A stretch of DNA of 55,307 nucleotides from an uncultured Methanobrevibacter sp. (GTDB taxonomy: Archaea > Methanobacteriota > Methanobacteria > Methanobacteriales > Methanobacteriaceae), in NCBI RefSeq assembly GCF_946404245.1, contig NZ_CAMJCX010000005.1, positions 1 through 55,307 on the forward strand, read 5' to 3'. This document shows, one piece after another, positions 35,030-44,228 of the stretch. Under the pieces are notes generated by a model. It saw nothing but the letters and a program-made list of their open reading frames with translations. It did not search any database and was not told the DNA's origin. Numbering within the stretch: position 1 is the stretch's first letter; the number at the start of each line of letters is the position of its first letter. A program made the translations under genes and the position numbers.

Positions 35030-35605
35030 ATGAGAAAAAATTTTGAAGATTCAATAGTAACTCCACTCCCAGTCTTGATGATTGGAACATATGACGAAGA
35101 AGGAAACGCAAATGTAATGAATATCGCTTGGGGAGGTCAATGCGGACCCAAACATATTGCAATCAACATAGGACTTCCGGAAGTGGAAAAAAAGACCTTG
35201 AAAAATATCAAAGTCAAAAAAGAATTTACAGTAAGCTATGCCACAAAAGACACAATGGAAATATCCGACTACTTCGGACTATTTTCTGGAAACGTTGTGG
35301 ACAAAATTGCTGAAGCGGAAGTAAATGTTGAAAAAGCAGAAAATGTAGATGCCCCTATAATTGCTGAGTACCCATTAACTGCAGAATGCAAATTGGTTGA
35401 AATGAATGAGAATGATTTAGGGGAAATGCACATAATTGGTGAAATTGTAAATATCTCAGCAGACGAATCAATCCTAGATGATGAAGGAAACATTTCAGTA
35501 GACAAATTACAACCAATCGTCTACGATTCAATTGGAAAAACCTACAGAATTGTTGGAGAAGTTGTCGGAACCGCTTTTGAAGATGGAATTAAGATAAAAA
35601 AATAA
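35030..35605 (+). CDS. Flavin reductase family (FMN-binding flavoredoxin-like) protein
   Basis: A 191-residue split-barrel FMN protein. The start TPLPVLMIGTYDEEGNANVM and the WGGQCGPKHIAI segment are those of the flavin_Reduct family; FTVSYATKD-ME-SDYFGLFSG follows. Members transfer electrons to or from FMN (flavoredoxin, ferric reductase-like). In methanogens several copies serve redox stress. A strong TATA box and GGAGATGA lie upstream. The electron partner is not shown by the context. Confidence 0.85.
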   Translation: MRKNFEDSIVTPLPVLMIGTYDEEGNANVMNIAWGGQCGPKHIAINIGLPEVEKKTLKNIKVKKEFTVSYATKDTMEISDYFGLFSGNVVDKIAEAEVNVEKAENVDAPIIAEYPLTAECKLVEMNENDLGEMHIIGEIVNISADESILDDEGNISVDKLQPIVYDSIGKTYRIVGEVVGTAFEDGIKIKK

Positions 35606-35697
35606 TTTCATCCCTTTTTTATTTTTTTACCAACCACACCAATATATTTAATTCAAATCATTCAATATATTAATATCAAAATAATGAGAGTAAAAAA

Positions 35698-37215
35698 ATG
35701 GATTTGGAAAGCCAGGACCTTATTAAAAAACACCTAAATACTAAAGATTTTGCCAAATTTAAGAAATTAATCGCTAAACCAACATTATATGATGTTCCAG
35801 AATCTTTAACCGGTGAACTCAGACCCTACCAAAAAATAGGCTATTCATGGCTGGTTCAAAATATCAGATATGGATTTGGAAGCATACTGGCCGATGATAT
35901 GGGGCTTGGAAAAACAATACAGGTGCTCTCCGCAATTCTTTACTATAAAGAGAAAGATCTCCTGGAGGATAAGACCGTACTGATTATCGTGCCGCCAACT
36001 TTAATATCCAATTGGGAAAACGAAATCAAAAAATTCACACCGGAGCTGACTTATTTTATTTATCACGGATCAAACAGAAGCTATCCTTTGGAGAACTATG
36101 ACATCATTTTGACTTCCTACGGTGTTGTCAGACTTGATTTGGACATGTTTCTGGATGAGCGATGGTTTTTATGTGTCATTGACGAGGCGCAAAACATCAA
36201 GAATCCAAATACAGAGCAGACAAAAGCGATTAAAAGCGTTAATGCAAGATCCAAAGTTGCACTGACAGGTACGCCAATAGAAAACAAGCTGATGGACTAC
36301 TGGTCAATATTCGATTTTACAAACAAGGGATATCTATCCACAAAGGATAGTTTCAAAAAGCAGTTCGTCATCCCAATAGAAAAACTGGAAGATGAGGAAA
36401 CAATCCATGAGCTAAAGACAATAGCCAAACCATTCGTTTTAAGAAGATTGAAAACTGACGACGACATTAAAGATGAACTTCCGGAAAAATTCACCAATGA
36501 CATCTACTGCACATTATCCAAAAAGCAGGTTAAACTGTATAACGCAATCCTGGAAGAGATTTTCTTCGATATTGAAAATTCAAAAGGAATTCAAAGAAAA
36601 GGAATAATTTTAAAGATACTGACTGCTCTAAAACAAACCTGCAATCATCCTGCACAGTTTTTAGCCATCAAAAATCCAAAAATTAACGAATCCGGAAAAA
36701 TGGAGCTTTTGGTAAATATTTTGGAAAACATTCTTGCAAATGATGAGAAAGTCATAATATTTACCCAATACGTCGAGATGGGCAAACTGATTCAGGAACT
36801 GATTTCGAAAAAGTTCAAGCAGGAAGTTCTCTTTTTACACGGCTCACAGACACTTAAGGAAAAAACAAGAATCATAGATGCATTTCAGGAAGATGATGAC
36901 TACAAAATTTTTGTTGCGACCCTTAAGACTGGAGGAACAGGTTTGAACTTAACCGCTGCCCAAAATGTCATCCACTATGACCTGTGGTGGAATCCTGCAG
37001 TTGAAAACCAGGCTACAGACAGGGTTCACAGGATAGGTCAGGACAAAGATGTGATGGTTTACAGGTTCATCACCAAAGGAACTCTGGAAGAGACCATTGA
37101 CGCCATAAGCAAACATAAAACCGATTTAGCGGCCAAATCAATAAGCAACGATGAAACATTCCTTACCGAAATGACCAACGAAGAGCTGAAGGAAGTATTG
37201 AAATTAAGGTTATAA
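35698..37215 (+). CDS. SNF2-family helicase (compact)
   Basis: A 505-residue SNF2/SWI2 ATPase. Visible motifs are I (ADDMGLGKT, near residues 65-73), II (VIDEAQNIKN), III (ALTGTPIENK), V (LKTGGTGLNLTAA) and VI (ATDRVHRIGQ). It would translocate on double-stranded DNA or remodel protein-DNA complexes. It is only the ATPase core: the long N-terminal region or SWIM zinc finger of many prokaryotic relatives is absent, and only about 35 residues precede the core. The stop codon directly abuts the end of convergent nadC. Confidence 0.9.
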   Translation: MDLESQDLIKKHLNTKDFAKFKKLIAKPTLYDVPESLTGELRPYQKIGYSWLVQNIRYGFGSILADDMGLGKTIQVLSAILYYKEKDLLEDKTVLIIVPPTLISNWENEIKKFTPELTYFIYHGSNRSYPLENYDIILTSYGVVRLDLDMFLDERWFLCVIDEAQNIKNPNTEQTKAIKSVNARSKVALTGTPIENKLMDYWSIFDFTNKGYLSTKDSFKKQFVIPIEKLEDEETIHELKTIAKPFVLRRLKTDDDIKDELPEKFTNDIYCTLSKKQVKLYNAILEEIFFDIENSKGIQRKGIILKILTALKQTCNHPAQFLAIKNPKINESGKMELLVNILENILANDEKVIIFTQYVEMGKLIQELISKKFKQEVLFLHGSQTLKEKTRIIDAFQEDDDYKIFVATLKTGGTGLNLTAAQNVIHYDLWWNPAVENQATDRVHRIGQDKDVMVYRFITKGTLEETIDAISKHKTDLAAKSISNDETFLTEMTNEELKEVLKLRL

Positions 37216-38037
37216 TCAGAATTTCATGCTGAAGTTAAGGCTTCTTGAGGAGTGTGTCAGAGCACCGATTGATATGATGTCAACGCCCAATTTTGCATAC
37301 TCGACAATTGTTTTGTCAGTTATTCCTCCGGAAACTTCAATCAGTGAACTTTGACGAATGTTCAACTCATTTAATTTGCCGATTACCTCACTTACCTCGG
37401 AAGGAGACATATTGTCAAGCATTACAATATCAGCACCGTTTTTCACGCATTCCACAGCATCATCGAGTGTCTCCACTTCAATTTCTATTTTTTTGGAAAA
37501 GCTGACATTGGATTTTGCCTTTAGCAGTGCTTCAAGAGGAGTTCCGCAGGCGGCAATGTGGTTGTCCTTAATCAAAACCATGTCATCAAGACTGAAACGG
37601 TGAGTGTCTGCACCGCCAACGCCCAATGCATATTTGTCGAATTTAGCGATTGCAGGTGAGGTTTTACGTGTTCCTGCAACCCTTACATCATAATCTTTCA
37701 CTAACTCAACATAATGATTTGCAGCTGTTGCAACGCCACTCATTCTCATGGACAAGTTCAGGACTGTTCTCTCCAATAACAGAATTGTCCTTGCATCCCC
37801 TGCAACTGACATTAACAGATCGTTTTTGGATATTCGAGTCCCGTCAGTTAACCAGAATTTGACTTTAATTCCATACTCCTCAAATACTTCACGAATTACA
37901 TCCATTCCTGCTAAAATTCCCTCATCTTTGGAAACTATCTGAGCAGATATTTCCTTTCCCTTTTCAACAACCGCATTTGAAGTAATGTCACCGAAACCTT
38001 CGTCCTCTTCCAACATGTAGCGAATAATTCTATCCAA
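37216..38037 (-). CDS. nadC: Nicotinate-nucleotide (quinolinate) phosphoribosyltransferase
   Basis: A 273-residue NadC that turns quinolinate and PRPP into nicotinate mononucleotide, with CO2 loss. Key blocks are EEDEGFGDITSNAV near the start, AGTRKTSPAIAKFDKYAL (PRPP site), HRFSLDDMVLIKDNHI, and VMLDNMSP with SGGI near the end. It starts with TTG at 38035-38037, four bases after AGGTGA. It works with nadA, 1.7 kb away on the other strand, and nadX. Confidence 0.95.
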   Translation of the reverse strand: MDRIIRYMLEEDEGFGDITSNAVVEKGKEISAQIVSKDEGILAGMDVIREVFEEYGIKVKFWLTDGTRISKNDLLMSVAGDARTILLLERTVLNLSMRMSGVATAANHYVELVKDYDVRVAGTRKTSPAIAKFDKYALGVGGADTHRFSLDDMVLIKDNHIAACGTPLEALLKAKSNVSFSKKIEIEVETLDDAVECVKNGADIVMLDNMSPSEVSEVIGKLNELNIRQSSLIEVSGGITDKTIVEYAKLGVDIISIGALTHSSRSLNFSMKF

Positions 38038-38065
38038 AAAATCACCTAAAATTTAATAATTGATT

Positions 38066-38079
38066 AAAATATATATTTA
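38066..38079. promoter_or_regulatory. Shared AT box in the nadC/rnz divergent promoter
   Basis: AAAATATATATTTA sits between divergent nadC and rnz, 26-39 bases before the rnz ATG and 29-42 before the nadC TTG. It is nearly palindromic and could serve either direction. Confidence 0.45.
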
Positions 38080-38104
38080 TCTTATAATATAAATTAGTGA
38101 TTAT

Positions 38105-39007
38105 ATGGAAATAATATTTTTAGGAACATCTTCAGCAGTCCATACCAAGGAAAGAAATCAGGTTTCAATTGCCTTGAAGGCCTTTGGAGATGTTATGCTA
38201 TTTGACTGTGGGGAAGGAACCCAAAAACAGATGCTCAGTACAAAAGTAAGTCCTATGAAAGTGTCAAAGATATTTATTTCCCATTTTCATGGCGACCACA
38301 TTTTAGGCCTTCCAGGATTGATACAGTCATTAGGTTTGCTTGGAAGAGAAGAAAAGCTAACAATTTATGGCCCTAAAGGATTGCAGCAACTTAAAAATGC
38401 AATCTTCAGCTTAGGCTACTGTAAAATAGATTACCCAATTGATTTTATTGAAATCGAAAGCGGAACTATTGAAGAAACTGACGAATACATCATCAGATGC
38501 CAGTCAGTCAGACATAACGTTCCCTGCCTTGCATATTCAATAGAGGAGAAGAAAAAACCGAGATTCCTGCGTGAAAAGGCAATAGAGCTAGGAGTTCCAG
38601 TAGGTCCTGCTTTTGGAAAGCTCCACAACGGAGAGGAAGTTGAAATTGACGGCAGAATCATTAAGCCTGAACAGGTTCTTGGAGAACCTAGAAAAGGAAT
38701 CAAAATAACCTATTCCGGAGACACAAGGCCTTGTGAGGAAATGATTGAATTTGCAAAGGACAGCACATTGCTCATCCATGAGTCAACATTTACCTCAGAG
38801 GAAGCCCAAAATGCTGAAGAGCATGCTCATTCAACAGCGGCAGAGGCCGCATACGTTGCAAAAGAGTCAAACAGCAAAAAACTTATTATCACTCATATAA
38901 GCACAAGATATGGTGAAAGTTACTCCAAAGTCCTGTTAAAAGAAGCCCAGGAAGTATTTGAAAATACTGAAATGGCATATGACTTTTTAGAAGTAGAGGT
39001 CAGATGA
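38105..39007 (+). CDS. rnz: Ribonuclease Z (tRNA 3'-endonuclease)
   Basis: A 300-residue metallo-beta-lactamase-fold nuclease that trims tRNA 3' trailers. The zinc motif SHFHGDHILGLPG lies near residues 60-72. GTSSAVHTKERNQVS at the start, YSGDTRPCEE and the AHSTAAEAA/ITHISTRY segments at the end are typical of RNase Z. The length matches the short form. It overlaps the MscS gene by 4 bases and is the first gene of rnz-mscS-nadA. Confidence 0.95.
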   Translation: MEIIFLGTSSAVHTKERNQVSIALKAFGDVMLFDCGEGTQKQMLSTKVSPMKVSKIFISHFHGDHILGLPGLIQSLGLLGREEKLTIYGPKGLQQLKNAIFSLGYCKIDYPIDFIEIESGTIEETDEYIIRCQSVRHNVPCLAYSIEEKKKPRFLREKAIELGVPVGPAFGKLHNGEEVEIDGRIIKPEQVLGEPRKGIKITYSGDTRPCEEMIEFAKDSTLLIHESTFTSEEAQNAEEHAHSTAAEAAYVAKESNSKKLIITHISTRYGESYSKVLLKEAQEVFENTEMAYDFLEVEVR

Positions 39008-39759
39008 TTATGTATATTCCAACAACATTCGACGATGCTACATTGACATTTATCTGTATCATAATTGTCATTATAATTACATTAGCGATTACTCGGTTCG
39101 TTGCATTCTCAATGAATAAAATGGAAAGGTTCCAAGATGACATGACCGCAACATACCTCATTCGGGACATAATAACATATATAATTTATTTTATTGCATT
39201 GATGGTCATTTTACAATTCTTTGGAATCAATGTGGCGGGAACCCTGCTGAGCGTAGGTATAGTGGGTATAGCAGTGAGTTTTGCTGCAAAAGACATTATT
39301 TCCAATTTGTTCTCAGGAATCATTTTGATTATTGGAAAAAGCGTCAAGGTTGGACAAACCATTGAAATCAACAACCAGAAAGGATATGTTGAAAGGATTT
39401 TCCTCAGATCAACAGTGATTGTGAATGATTTGGGAGTTAGAATCAATGTTCCGAACTCCACACTGACAAACAATACATATCTACAATATAAAAAACCTGA
39501 AAAGTACAGGATTGATATCCATACAGGTTTGAAACCGAGTATTGACATTGAAGACTTCTCAAAATACATCATTGAAAAAATAAGCTCATATGATGGGGTC
39601 GCTGAAAATCCAAAACCTGAAGTTTTTGCAAAGGAGATAACCTTTGAAGAAAGTAAAGTTAAAGTATCATTTTGGATAAAAGAATATAAAACAAAAGATG
39701 AATATAAATTAATAATCACTAATGAAATTAGAAAATATGTAGAAAAAGTAGGTGAGTAA
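39004..39759 (+). CDS. mscS: Small-conductance mechanosensitive channel (MscS family)
   Basis: A 251-residue MscS-type channel. Three membrane helices end with the pore helix VSFAAKDIISNLFSGIILII (about residues 90-112), followed by the beta domain with VGQTIEINNQKGYVERIFLR and VPNSTLTNNTY. It releases solutes on osmotic downshock. It is translationally coupled to rnz by a 4-base overlap and runs into nadA. The grouping of tRNA processing, osmoprotection and NAD synthesis looks like a simple packed operon. Confidence 0.92.
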   Translation: MIMYIPTTFDDATLTFICIIIVIIITLAITRFVAFSMNKMERFQDDMTATYLIRDIITYIIYFIALMVILQFFGINVAGTLLSVGIVGIAVSFAAKDIISNLFSGIILIIGKSVKVGQTIEINNQKGYVERIFLRSTVIVNDLGVRINVPNSTLTNNTYLQYKKPEKYRIDIHTGLKPSIDIEDFSKYIIEKISSYDGVAENPKPEVFAKEITFEESKVKVSFWIKEYKTKDEYKLIITNEIRKYVEKVGE

Positions 39760-39760
39760 T

Positions 39761-40675
39761 ATGAATTCACTTCAAGAAGAAATTTTGAAAATTAAAGAAG
39801 AAAAGAATGCAATTATATTGGCACACAATTATCAGCCAAAAGAAGTTCAAGAAATAGCTGATTTTCTTGGAGATTCACTGGAATTATGTATTAAAGCATC
39901 TGAAATTGACGATAAAGATTTAGTGGTCTTTTGCGGTGTAGATTTCATGGCTGAAACTGCTTATATCCTAAACCCCGATAAAAAAATCGTGATTCCAACT
40001 CTTGAAGCGGAATGCCCTATGGCACACATGCTGCCTGAAGAGGAATTGCTGAAGGCTAAGGAGGAACATCCTGATGCTGGAGTAATCCTTTATGTAAACA
40101 GTATTGCAGAAGCAAAACAGCATGCAGACACATTATGTACATCAGCAAATGCAGTCAAAGTTACTGAAAGCCTACCTCATGATAAAATACTGTTTGGACC
40201 TGATAAAAACCTTGGAACTCATGTTGCTGCAAAAATAGACAAGAAAATCATTCCTGTTCCAAAGGACGGTCACTGCTACGTTCACAGATTATTCCATATA
40301 GAAGACGTTGAGCTTAAAAGGGAACAATACCCTAATGCGGAAATCATCTGTCACCCTGAATGTGACATAAAGGTTCAAAATGCATGTGACAAAGTAATGT
40401 CCACCGGAGGAATGTTAAGATACATTGCCGAAAGCGATAAGGAAGAGTTTGTTATCGGAACTGAAATCGACATGATTACAAGAATAAACTCCGAAGTTCC
40501 AGGCAAAAAACTGTATCCTCTCCTTGAAGGGGCAATATGTGAAACAATGAAACTTCACACCTTAGAAAAAATAAGAGACGCTCTCGTTAATGAGGAACCT
40601 GAAGTTGTTCTGCCTAAGGATATTGCAGACAAATCAAGAAAAGCCGTCGAACACATGCTTAACGCATCAAAATAG
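39761..40675 (+). CDS. nadA: Quinolinate synthase
   Basis: A 304-residue iron-sulfur enzyme that condenses iminoaspartate with dihydroxyacetone phosphate. It shows LAHNYQPKEVQEIADFLGDS, the cluster cysteines in FCGVDFMAET, ICHPECDIKV and EGAICETM, and STGGMLRYI. The ATG at 39761 follows AGGTGA by five bases and is preferred to the upstream in-frame GTG at 39752, which lies within the mscS end. The last codons form part of a terminator stem. Confidence 0.95.
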   Translation: MNSLQEEILKIKEEKNAIILAHNYQPKEVQEIADFLGDSLELCIKASEIDDKDLVVFCGVDFMAETAYILNPDKKIVIPTLEAECPMAHMLPEEELLKAKEEHPDAGVILYVNSIAEAKQHADTLCTSANAVKVTESLPHDKILFGPDKNLGTHVAAKIDKKIIPVPKDGHCYVHRLFHIEDVELKREQYPNAEIICHPECDIKVQNACDKVMSTGGMLRYIAESDKEEFVIGTEIDMITRINSEVPGKKLYPLLEGAICETMKLHTLEKIRDALVNEEPEVVLPKDIADKSRKAVEHMLNASK

Positions 40676-40699
40676 CTAGTACATCTAGCTTATTTTTTT
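40674..40699 (+). terminator. Hairpin terminator of nadA
   Basis: AGCTAG (40674-40679) and CTAGCT (40685-40690) form a 6-bp stem overlapping the stop codon, followed by TATTTTTTT. Confidence 0.55.
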
Positions 40700-41698
40700 C
40701 TATTTTTTAAAATCTTTCAAGAATCCCCAGAATTCATCAAACATCACTGAATAATCCTCATATCCAGTATGATCTCTCCTGGACTTATACAGAACCACTT
40801 TACAATTTTCAATAAGATTTTTTAAAGGAATTGTATCATCCTCAGAAGAATAATATAAATCATCTTCATTACCGAAAATTAATGCCCTTGCCTTAATATC
40901 ACCCAATTTTTCTTCAATATTAAAATTCAGAATGATATCATTGGCAAATTTAACATCATAAATATCCGTGAACAAACCTTCGTCAACATAATCGTCCATT
41001 AAAACGTCAATTTGGTCATTGGACATTTCTTGAAAAACCTTTTTAGAAAAATAAAATGAGTATAATAATTTATAAATGGAAACCATAGTTTTTGATAACG
41101 AATAGTCATAAGCGTCATCATAAAATCCGTCAGATGACTCGATGATGCTGTCTACAGCTCTTGTGATTACATATCTATAGCCGTTAGTTTTATAGGAACT
41201 GTCACAGACCATGATAAATTCCATCTCATCAGGATATTCGCATGCCCAGGTGTAAACGGAATATCCTCCTAATCCTACCCCACATACGCCTAACACATGA
41301 TTAATGTTTAAAAACTCATGTAAAAATTGCCTATTAAAATTTACAACATCCAAAACTGTATATTTGGGAAACTTATATTTCAAACCAGTGGTTGATGGGG
41401 AACAGGATTCTGGAAAACCTAAAGCAGAAATGGAAATGAGACAATATTCATTTTTATCAAATGGAGCGCCGTCAGCTGTAATTTGATATAAGTTATTAAT
41501 TGAAGAGCATGATCCGTTGAAATTATGGCAATAAACAACCGCATTTACAATGTTTCCATCATCATCATATTTTGGAGTGCCGATTATGTTATATTCCACA
41601 TTAACATCTTCAAGAACATCCCCATTTTCAAATTTAAATTCATCAAATTTATATTTACCATATCCCAAAAATGACTCATCGAACACCACAGCAGCCAC
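40700..41698 (-). CDS. MetX-like alpha/beta hydrolase paralogue 1, nucleophile serine replaced
   Basis: A 332-residue protein with the homoserine-acetyltransferase-like hydrolase fold. It shares SCSPSTTGLKYKFPKYT and VVNFNRQFL with its two neighbours. At the nucleophile elbow the expected G-x-S-M-G-G reads GVGLGG, with Gly142 in place of Ser; an Asp (FGNEDDLYY) and a His (RRDHTGY) near the end of the triad are kept. It is therefore unlikely to act as a serine esterase or acyltransferase. It is the most downstream of the three tandem copies on the minus strand. Confidence 0.78.
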   Translation of the reverse strand: MAAVVFDESFLGYGKYKFDEFKFENGDVLEDVNVEYNIIGTPKYDDDGNIVNAVVYCHNFNGSCSSINNLYQITADGAPFDKNEYCLISISALGFPESCSPSTTGLKYKFPKYTVLDVVNFNRQFLHEFLNINHVLGVCGVGLGGYSVYTWACEYPDEMEFIMVCDSSYKTNGYRYVITRAVDSIIESSDGFYDDAYDYSLSKTMVSIYKLLYSFYFSKKVFQEMSNDQIDVLMDDYVDEGLFTDIYDVKFANDIILNFNIEEKLGDIKARALIFGNEDDLYYSSEDDTIPLKNLIENCKVVLYKSRRDHTGYEDYSVMFDEFWGFLKDFKK

Positions 41699-41845
41699 CT
41701 AACCTATTTGTAACATAATATCTAATTCAAAATATATAAAAATTACCAATATCCCAAAATAAGTAAACATTATATGACAATAGCAGAAAAATGTTTATTA
41801 AATTAAAAAAATTTTATAAATATTATTAAATAAGAGTTTAATGCG

Positions 41846-42814
41846 TTATTGGAACTGCTTTAAAAAGGAAATTATCTCAGAACCCATATCTGAATAATCA
41901 TGCTCATCATAAAAATTTTCCTTATCACTAAAAACCAATACTCTTGAATCTTCAATAATGTCCTTTAAAGGCAGGATATCATTCTCATTATTGAAATACA
42001 AATAGTCAGAAGAACCCATAATTAATGATTTTGCCTTAATATCTTTCAACTTATCAAAAACATCATATCTCAAAAGACAGTCATTACGTGATTTGAAATC
42101 ATAAATATCAATGAATAACCCTTCATCAACATAATCCTCCATTATAACATCAATTTCATCATTTGAAAATTCTTCAAAGACCTTTTTTGGAAAATTGCCT
42201 AAAAACATTAACCTCATAATCATTACAATAAGCTTCGATAGGGAAACAGAATATTCATCGCTATAGAAATCCTCGGAAGAATCCAATATTGAATCTGCAA
42301 CATTTAAAAGAACATAACGGTACCCATATGTTTTAAAAGTAGTGTTTAAATTAATAATAAACTCCATTTCATCAGGATATTCGCATGCCCATGTATAGAC
42401 TTCAAATCCACTTACCCTCTCACCAATAAGGCCCAATACCTTCCCAATGTCAAATTTTTCTTTTAAAAATTGTCTTTTAAAGTTAACCCTGTCTTTTAAG
42501 GTATACTGTGGAAACTGATATTTCAAACCAGTTGAAGAGGGAGAACATGAATTCGGGACTCCAAGAGGAGTTATTTTAATAAAAAAATACTCATCGGTGA
42601 ACTCGTCTAAAATTTGATTATGAAATTGCTGCAGAATAGAGTTTTCATTCTTAAAGTTTGGGAAATATATGACTGCATTAACGATATTGCCATCAGCATC
42701 ATATCTAGGCGACCCTCCAACCCAATATTCAACATTGACATTCTCTAAAATTCTTCCGGATTCGAATTCAAATGAATCCATAATATAAGTATCATATTCT
42801 AAATTAAAATTCAT
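41846..42814 (-). CDS. MetX-like alpha/beta hydrolase paralogue 2, catalytic triad lost
   Basis: A 322-residue paralogue of 40700-41698, nearly co-linear, with NSCSPSSTGLKYQFPQYT and FEVYTWACEYPDEMEF. The nucleophile elbow reads GERVSG, so Arg133 replaces Ser. At the final catalytic position the His region reads DKENFYDEHDY, where the paralogues have DH or GH, so the triad His is probably lost as well. The reading frame is intact and the length kept, which suggests selection for a non-catalytic role rather than decay. Confidence 0.75.
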   Translation of the reverse strand: MNFNLEYDTYIMDSFEFESGRILENVNVEYWVGGSPRYDADGNIVNAVIYFPNFKNENSILQQFHNQILDEFTDEYFFIKITPLGVPNSCSPSSTGLKYQFPQYTLKDRVNFKRQFLKEKFDIGKVLGLIGERVSGFEVYTWACEYPDEMEFIINLNTTFKTYGYRYVLLNVADSILDSSEDFYSDEYSVSLSKLIVMIMRLMFLGNFPKKVFEEFSNDEIDVIMEDYVDEGLFIDIYDFKSRNDCLLRYDVFDKLKDIKAKSLIMGSSDYLYFNNENDILPLKDIIEDSRVLVFSDKENFYDEHDYSDMGSEIISFLKQFQ

Positions 42815-42896
42815 ACTTACCTAAATATTATATTAAACTATTCACATATATAAAAATTATTGAAATTATTCAACAAATAAAAATAATGTTACATAA

Positions 42897-43172
42897 TCAC
42901 ATATCATCTAAAAAACTTGATAAAAATATGTTCATCTCAATTTCTTCACGTGCAATGAAATCCTCCATTCTAAATTTGGCAACATCGCTTTGAAACGGAT
43001 ATAATTGGTCATCAAAGTACATTTTTAATTTAAATGACTCTCCATCGATTTCAGTTTCCTCTTCAAGATTTTCATTCAAAAAATCCCTCTGGTCTGAAGA
43101 CAAGCCATTGACCAGATATTCAATGAAATTTTTATCATCGGTTTTTCCATAGTTTGAGATTTTAACTATCAT
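42897..43172 (-). CDS. Small uncharacterised protein
   Basis: A 91-residue acidic protein starting MIVKISNYGKTDD; the frame is open a further 7 codons upstream but the ATG at 43172 is inside the end of the hydrolase gene and fits coupling (11-base overlap). It is mostly helical with strand segments and ends IFLSSFLDDM. No known family was recognised. Position after the active-type hydrolase suggests co-transcription. Confidence 0.6.
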   Translation of the reverse strand: MIVKISNYGKTDDKNFIEYLVNGLSSDQRDFLNENLEEETEIDGESFKLKMYFDDQLYPFQSDVAKFRMEDFIAREEIEMNIFLSSFLDDM

Positions 43173-44112
43173 CAAAATTCTCCATAAACTCATTTAATTC
43201 ATAGGATATGTTTTCAAGTTCATTGAAGCACAAATGCCCCAATTCAGAATCCATTACAATCAATTCAGAATCTTCAATCATTTCGGCCATTGGAATGCCG
43301 TCAAGTTCCGGAGGGAAATGAGGGTCCTGCTTGCATGAAATTATCAGCACTTTGGATGTGATTTTATCTAAGTCATCCTCCACATTGAAGTTCATGCTGG
43401 CCGCATTGCAGTATTTCAAATCATAAATGTCGGTTTCTATCATCTCATTTCCAAATTCTTCAAATTCAAAGCTCAATTCATCGTTTGTTTTCGCCCTCAA
43501 TGCCTCTTTGGAAAGTCCGAAGTTGAATTCGGCCAGACAAGCAATTCTTAATGTCCTTATCAATGAATAGGTCAACTCTCCTTTCGCATAATCAGAATCA
43601 GATTCTATAATCTCATCCACAAATCTTGAAAGAATGAAATCATGACCTGCAACCTTGTAGCTGCTCACTCCAGTGATTATGAAATCCTGAAAATCAGGAT
43701 ATTCAATAGCTTGAGTCAATCCCACAAAACCTCCCATGGAATTGCCGATCAAACCTAAAACATGATTAATTCCAAATTTTTCAGCTAAAAACTGTTTTTG
43801 GAAATTTACAACATCCAACATATTGTATTTCGGAAATTTATTTTTCAATCCTGTTTGTGATGGAGAACATGACCCTGAAGAGCCTAGAGCAGTTAAGCTA
43901 ATAAAGAAATACTTATCACTGTCAAAAGGACACTTTGAAAAGGTCAACGGTAAAATTTTATTAACCCCTGCAAAGCTTCCTAAAGAACCGCTGCAATAAA
44001 GAATTGCATTGTTGATTAATTCATTTTCGTCATATTTTGGAGTTCCATAAGTCATATATTCAACTTTAACATCATTCAGGACTTCGCCATTTTGAAATTT
44101 AAAAGAATCCAT
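43162..44112 (-). CDS. MetX-like alpha/beta hydrolase paralogue 3 (triad intact)
   Basis: A 316-residue hydrolase of the homoserine O-acetyltransferase-like superfamily. The nucleophile elbow is GNSMGG with Ser125; the acid is in SCKQDPHFP and the base His in SELGHLCF. It lacks the arginine-rich features that would make it a sure MetX, so an esterase or acyltransferase with other substrates is possible. It is the first gene of the cluster and the only one of three copies with a complete triad. The promoter lies before 44112 in an AT-rich, divergent region with nucS. Confidence 0.8.
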   Translation of the reverse strand: MDSFKFQNGEVLNDVKVEYMTYGTPKYDENELINNAILYCSGSLGSFAGVNKILPLTFSKCPFDSDKYFFISLTALGSSGSCSPSQTGLKNKFPKYNMLDVVNFQKQFLAEKFGINHVLGLIGNSMGGFVGLTQAIEYPDFQDFIITGVSSYKVAGHDFILSRFVDEIIESDSDYAKGELTYSLIRTLRIACLAEFNFGLSKEALRAKTNDELSFEFEEFGNEMIETDIYDLKYCNAASMNFNVEDDLDKITSKVLIISCKQDPHFPPELDGIPMAEMIEDSELIVMDSELGHLCFNELENISYELNEFMENFDDS

Positions 44113-44228
44113 TATAAAGTCCTCTTTTTTATTTTCAAAAAATTCATCATCGAAAATTTAAATCCCCTCCATTAACTAATATATTGAAAAAACAAAATAT
44201 TTAAATTAAACTAAACAATGTTATTGTG

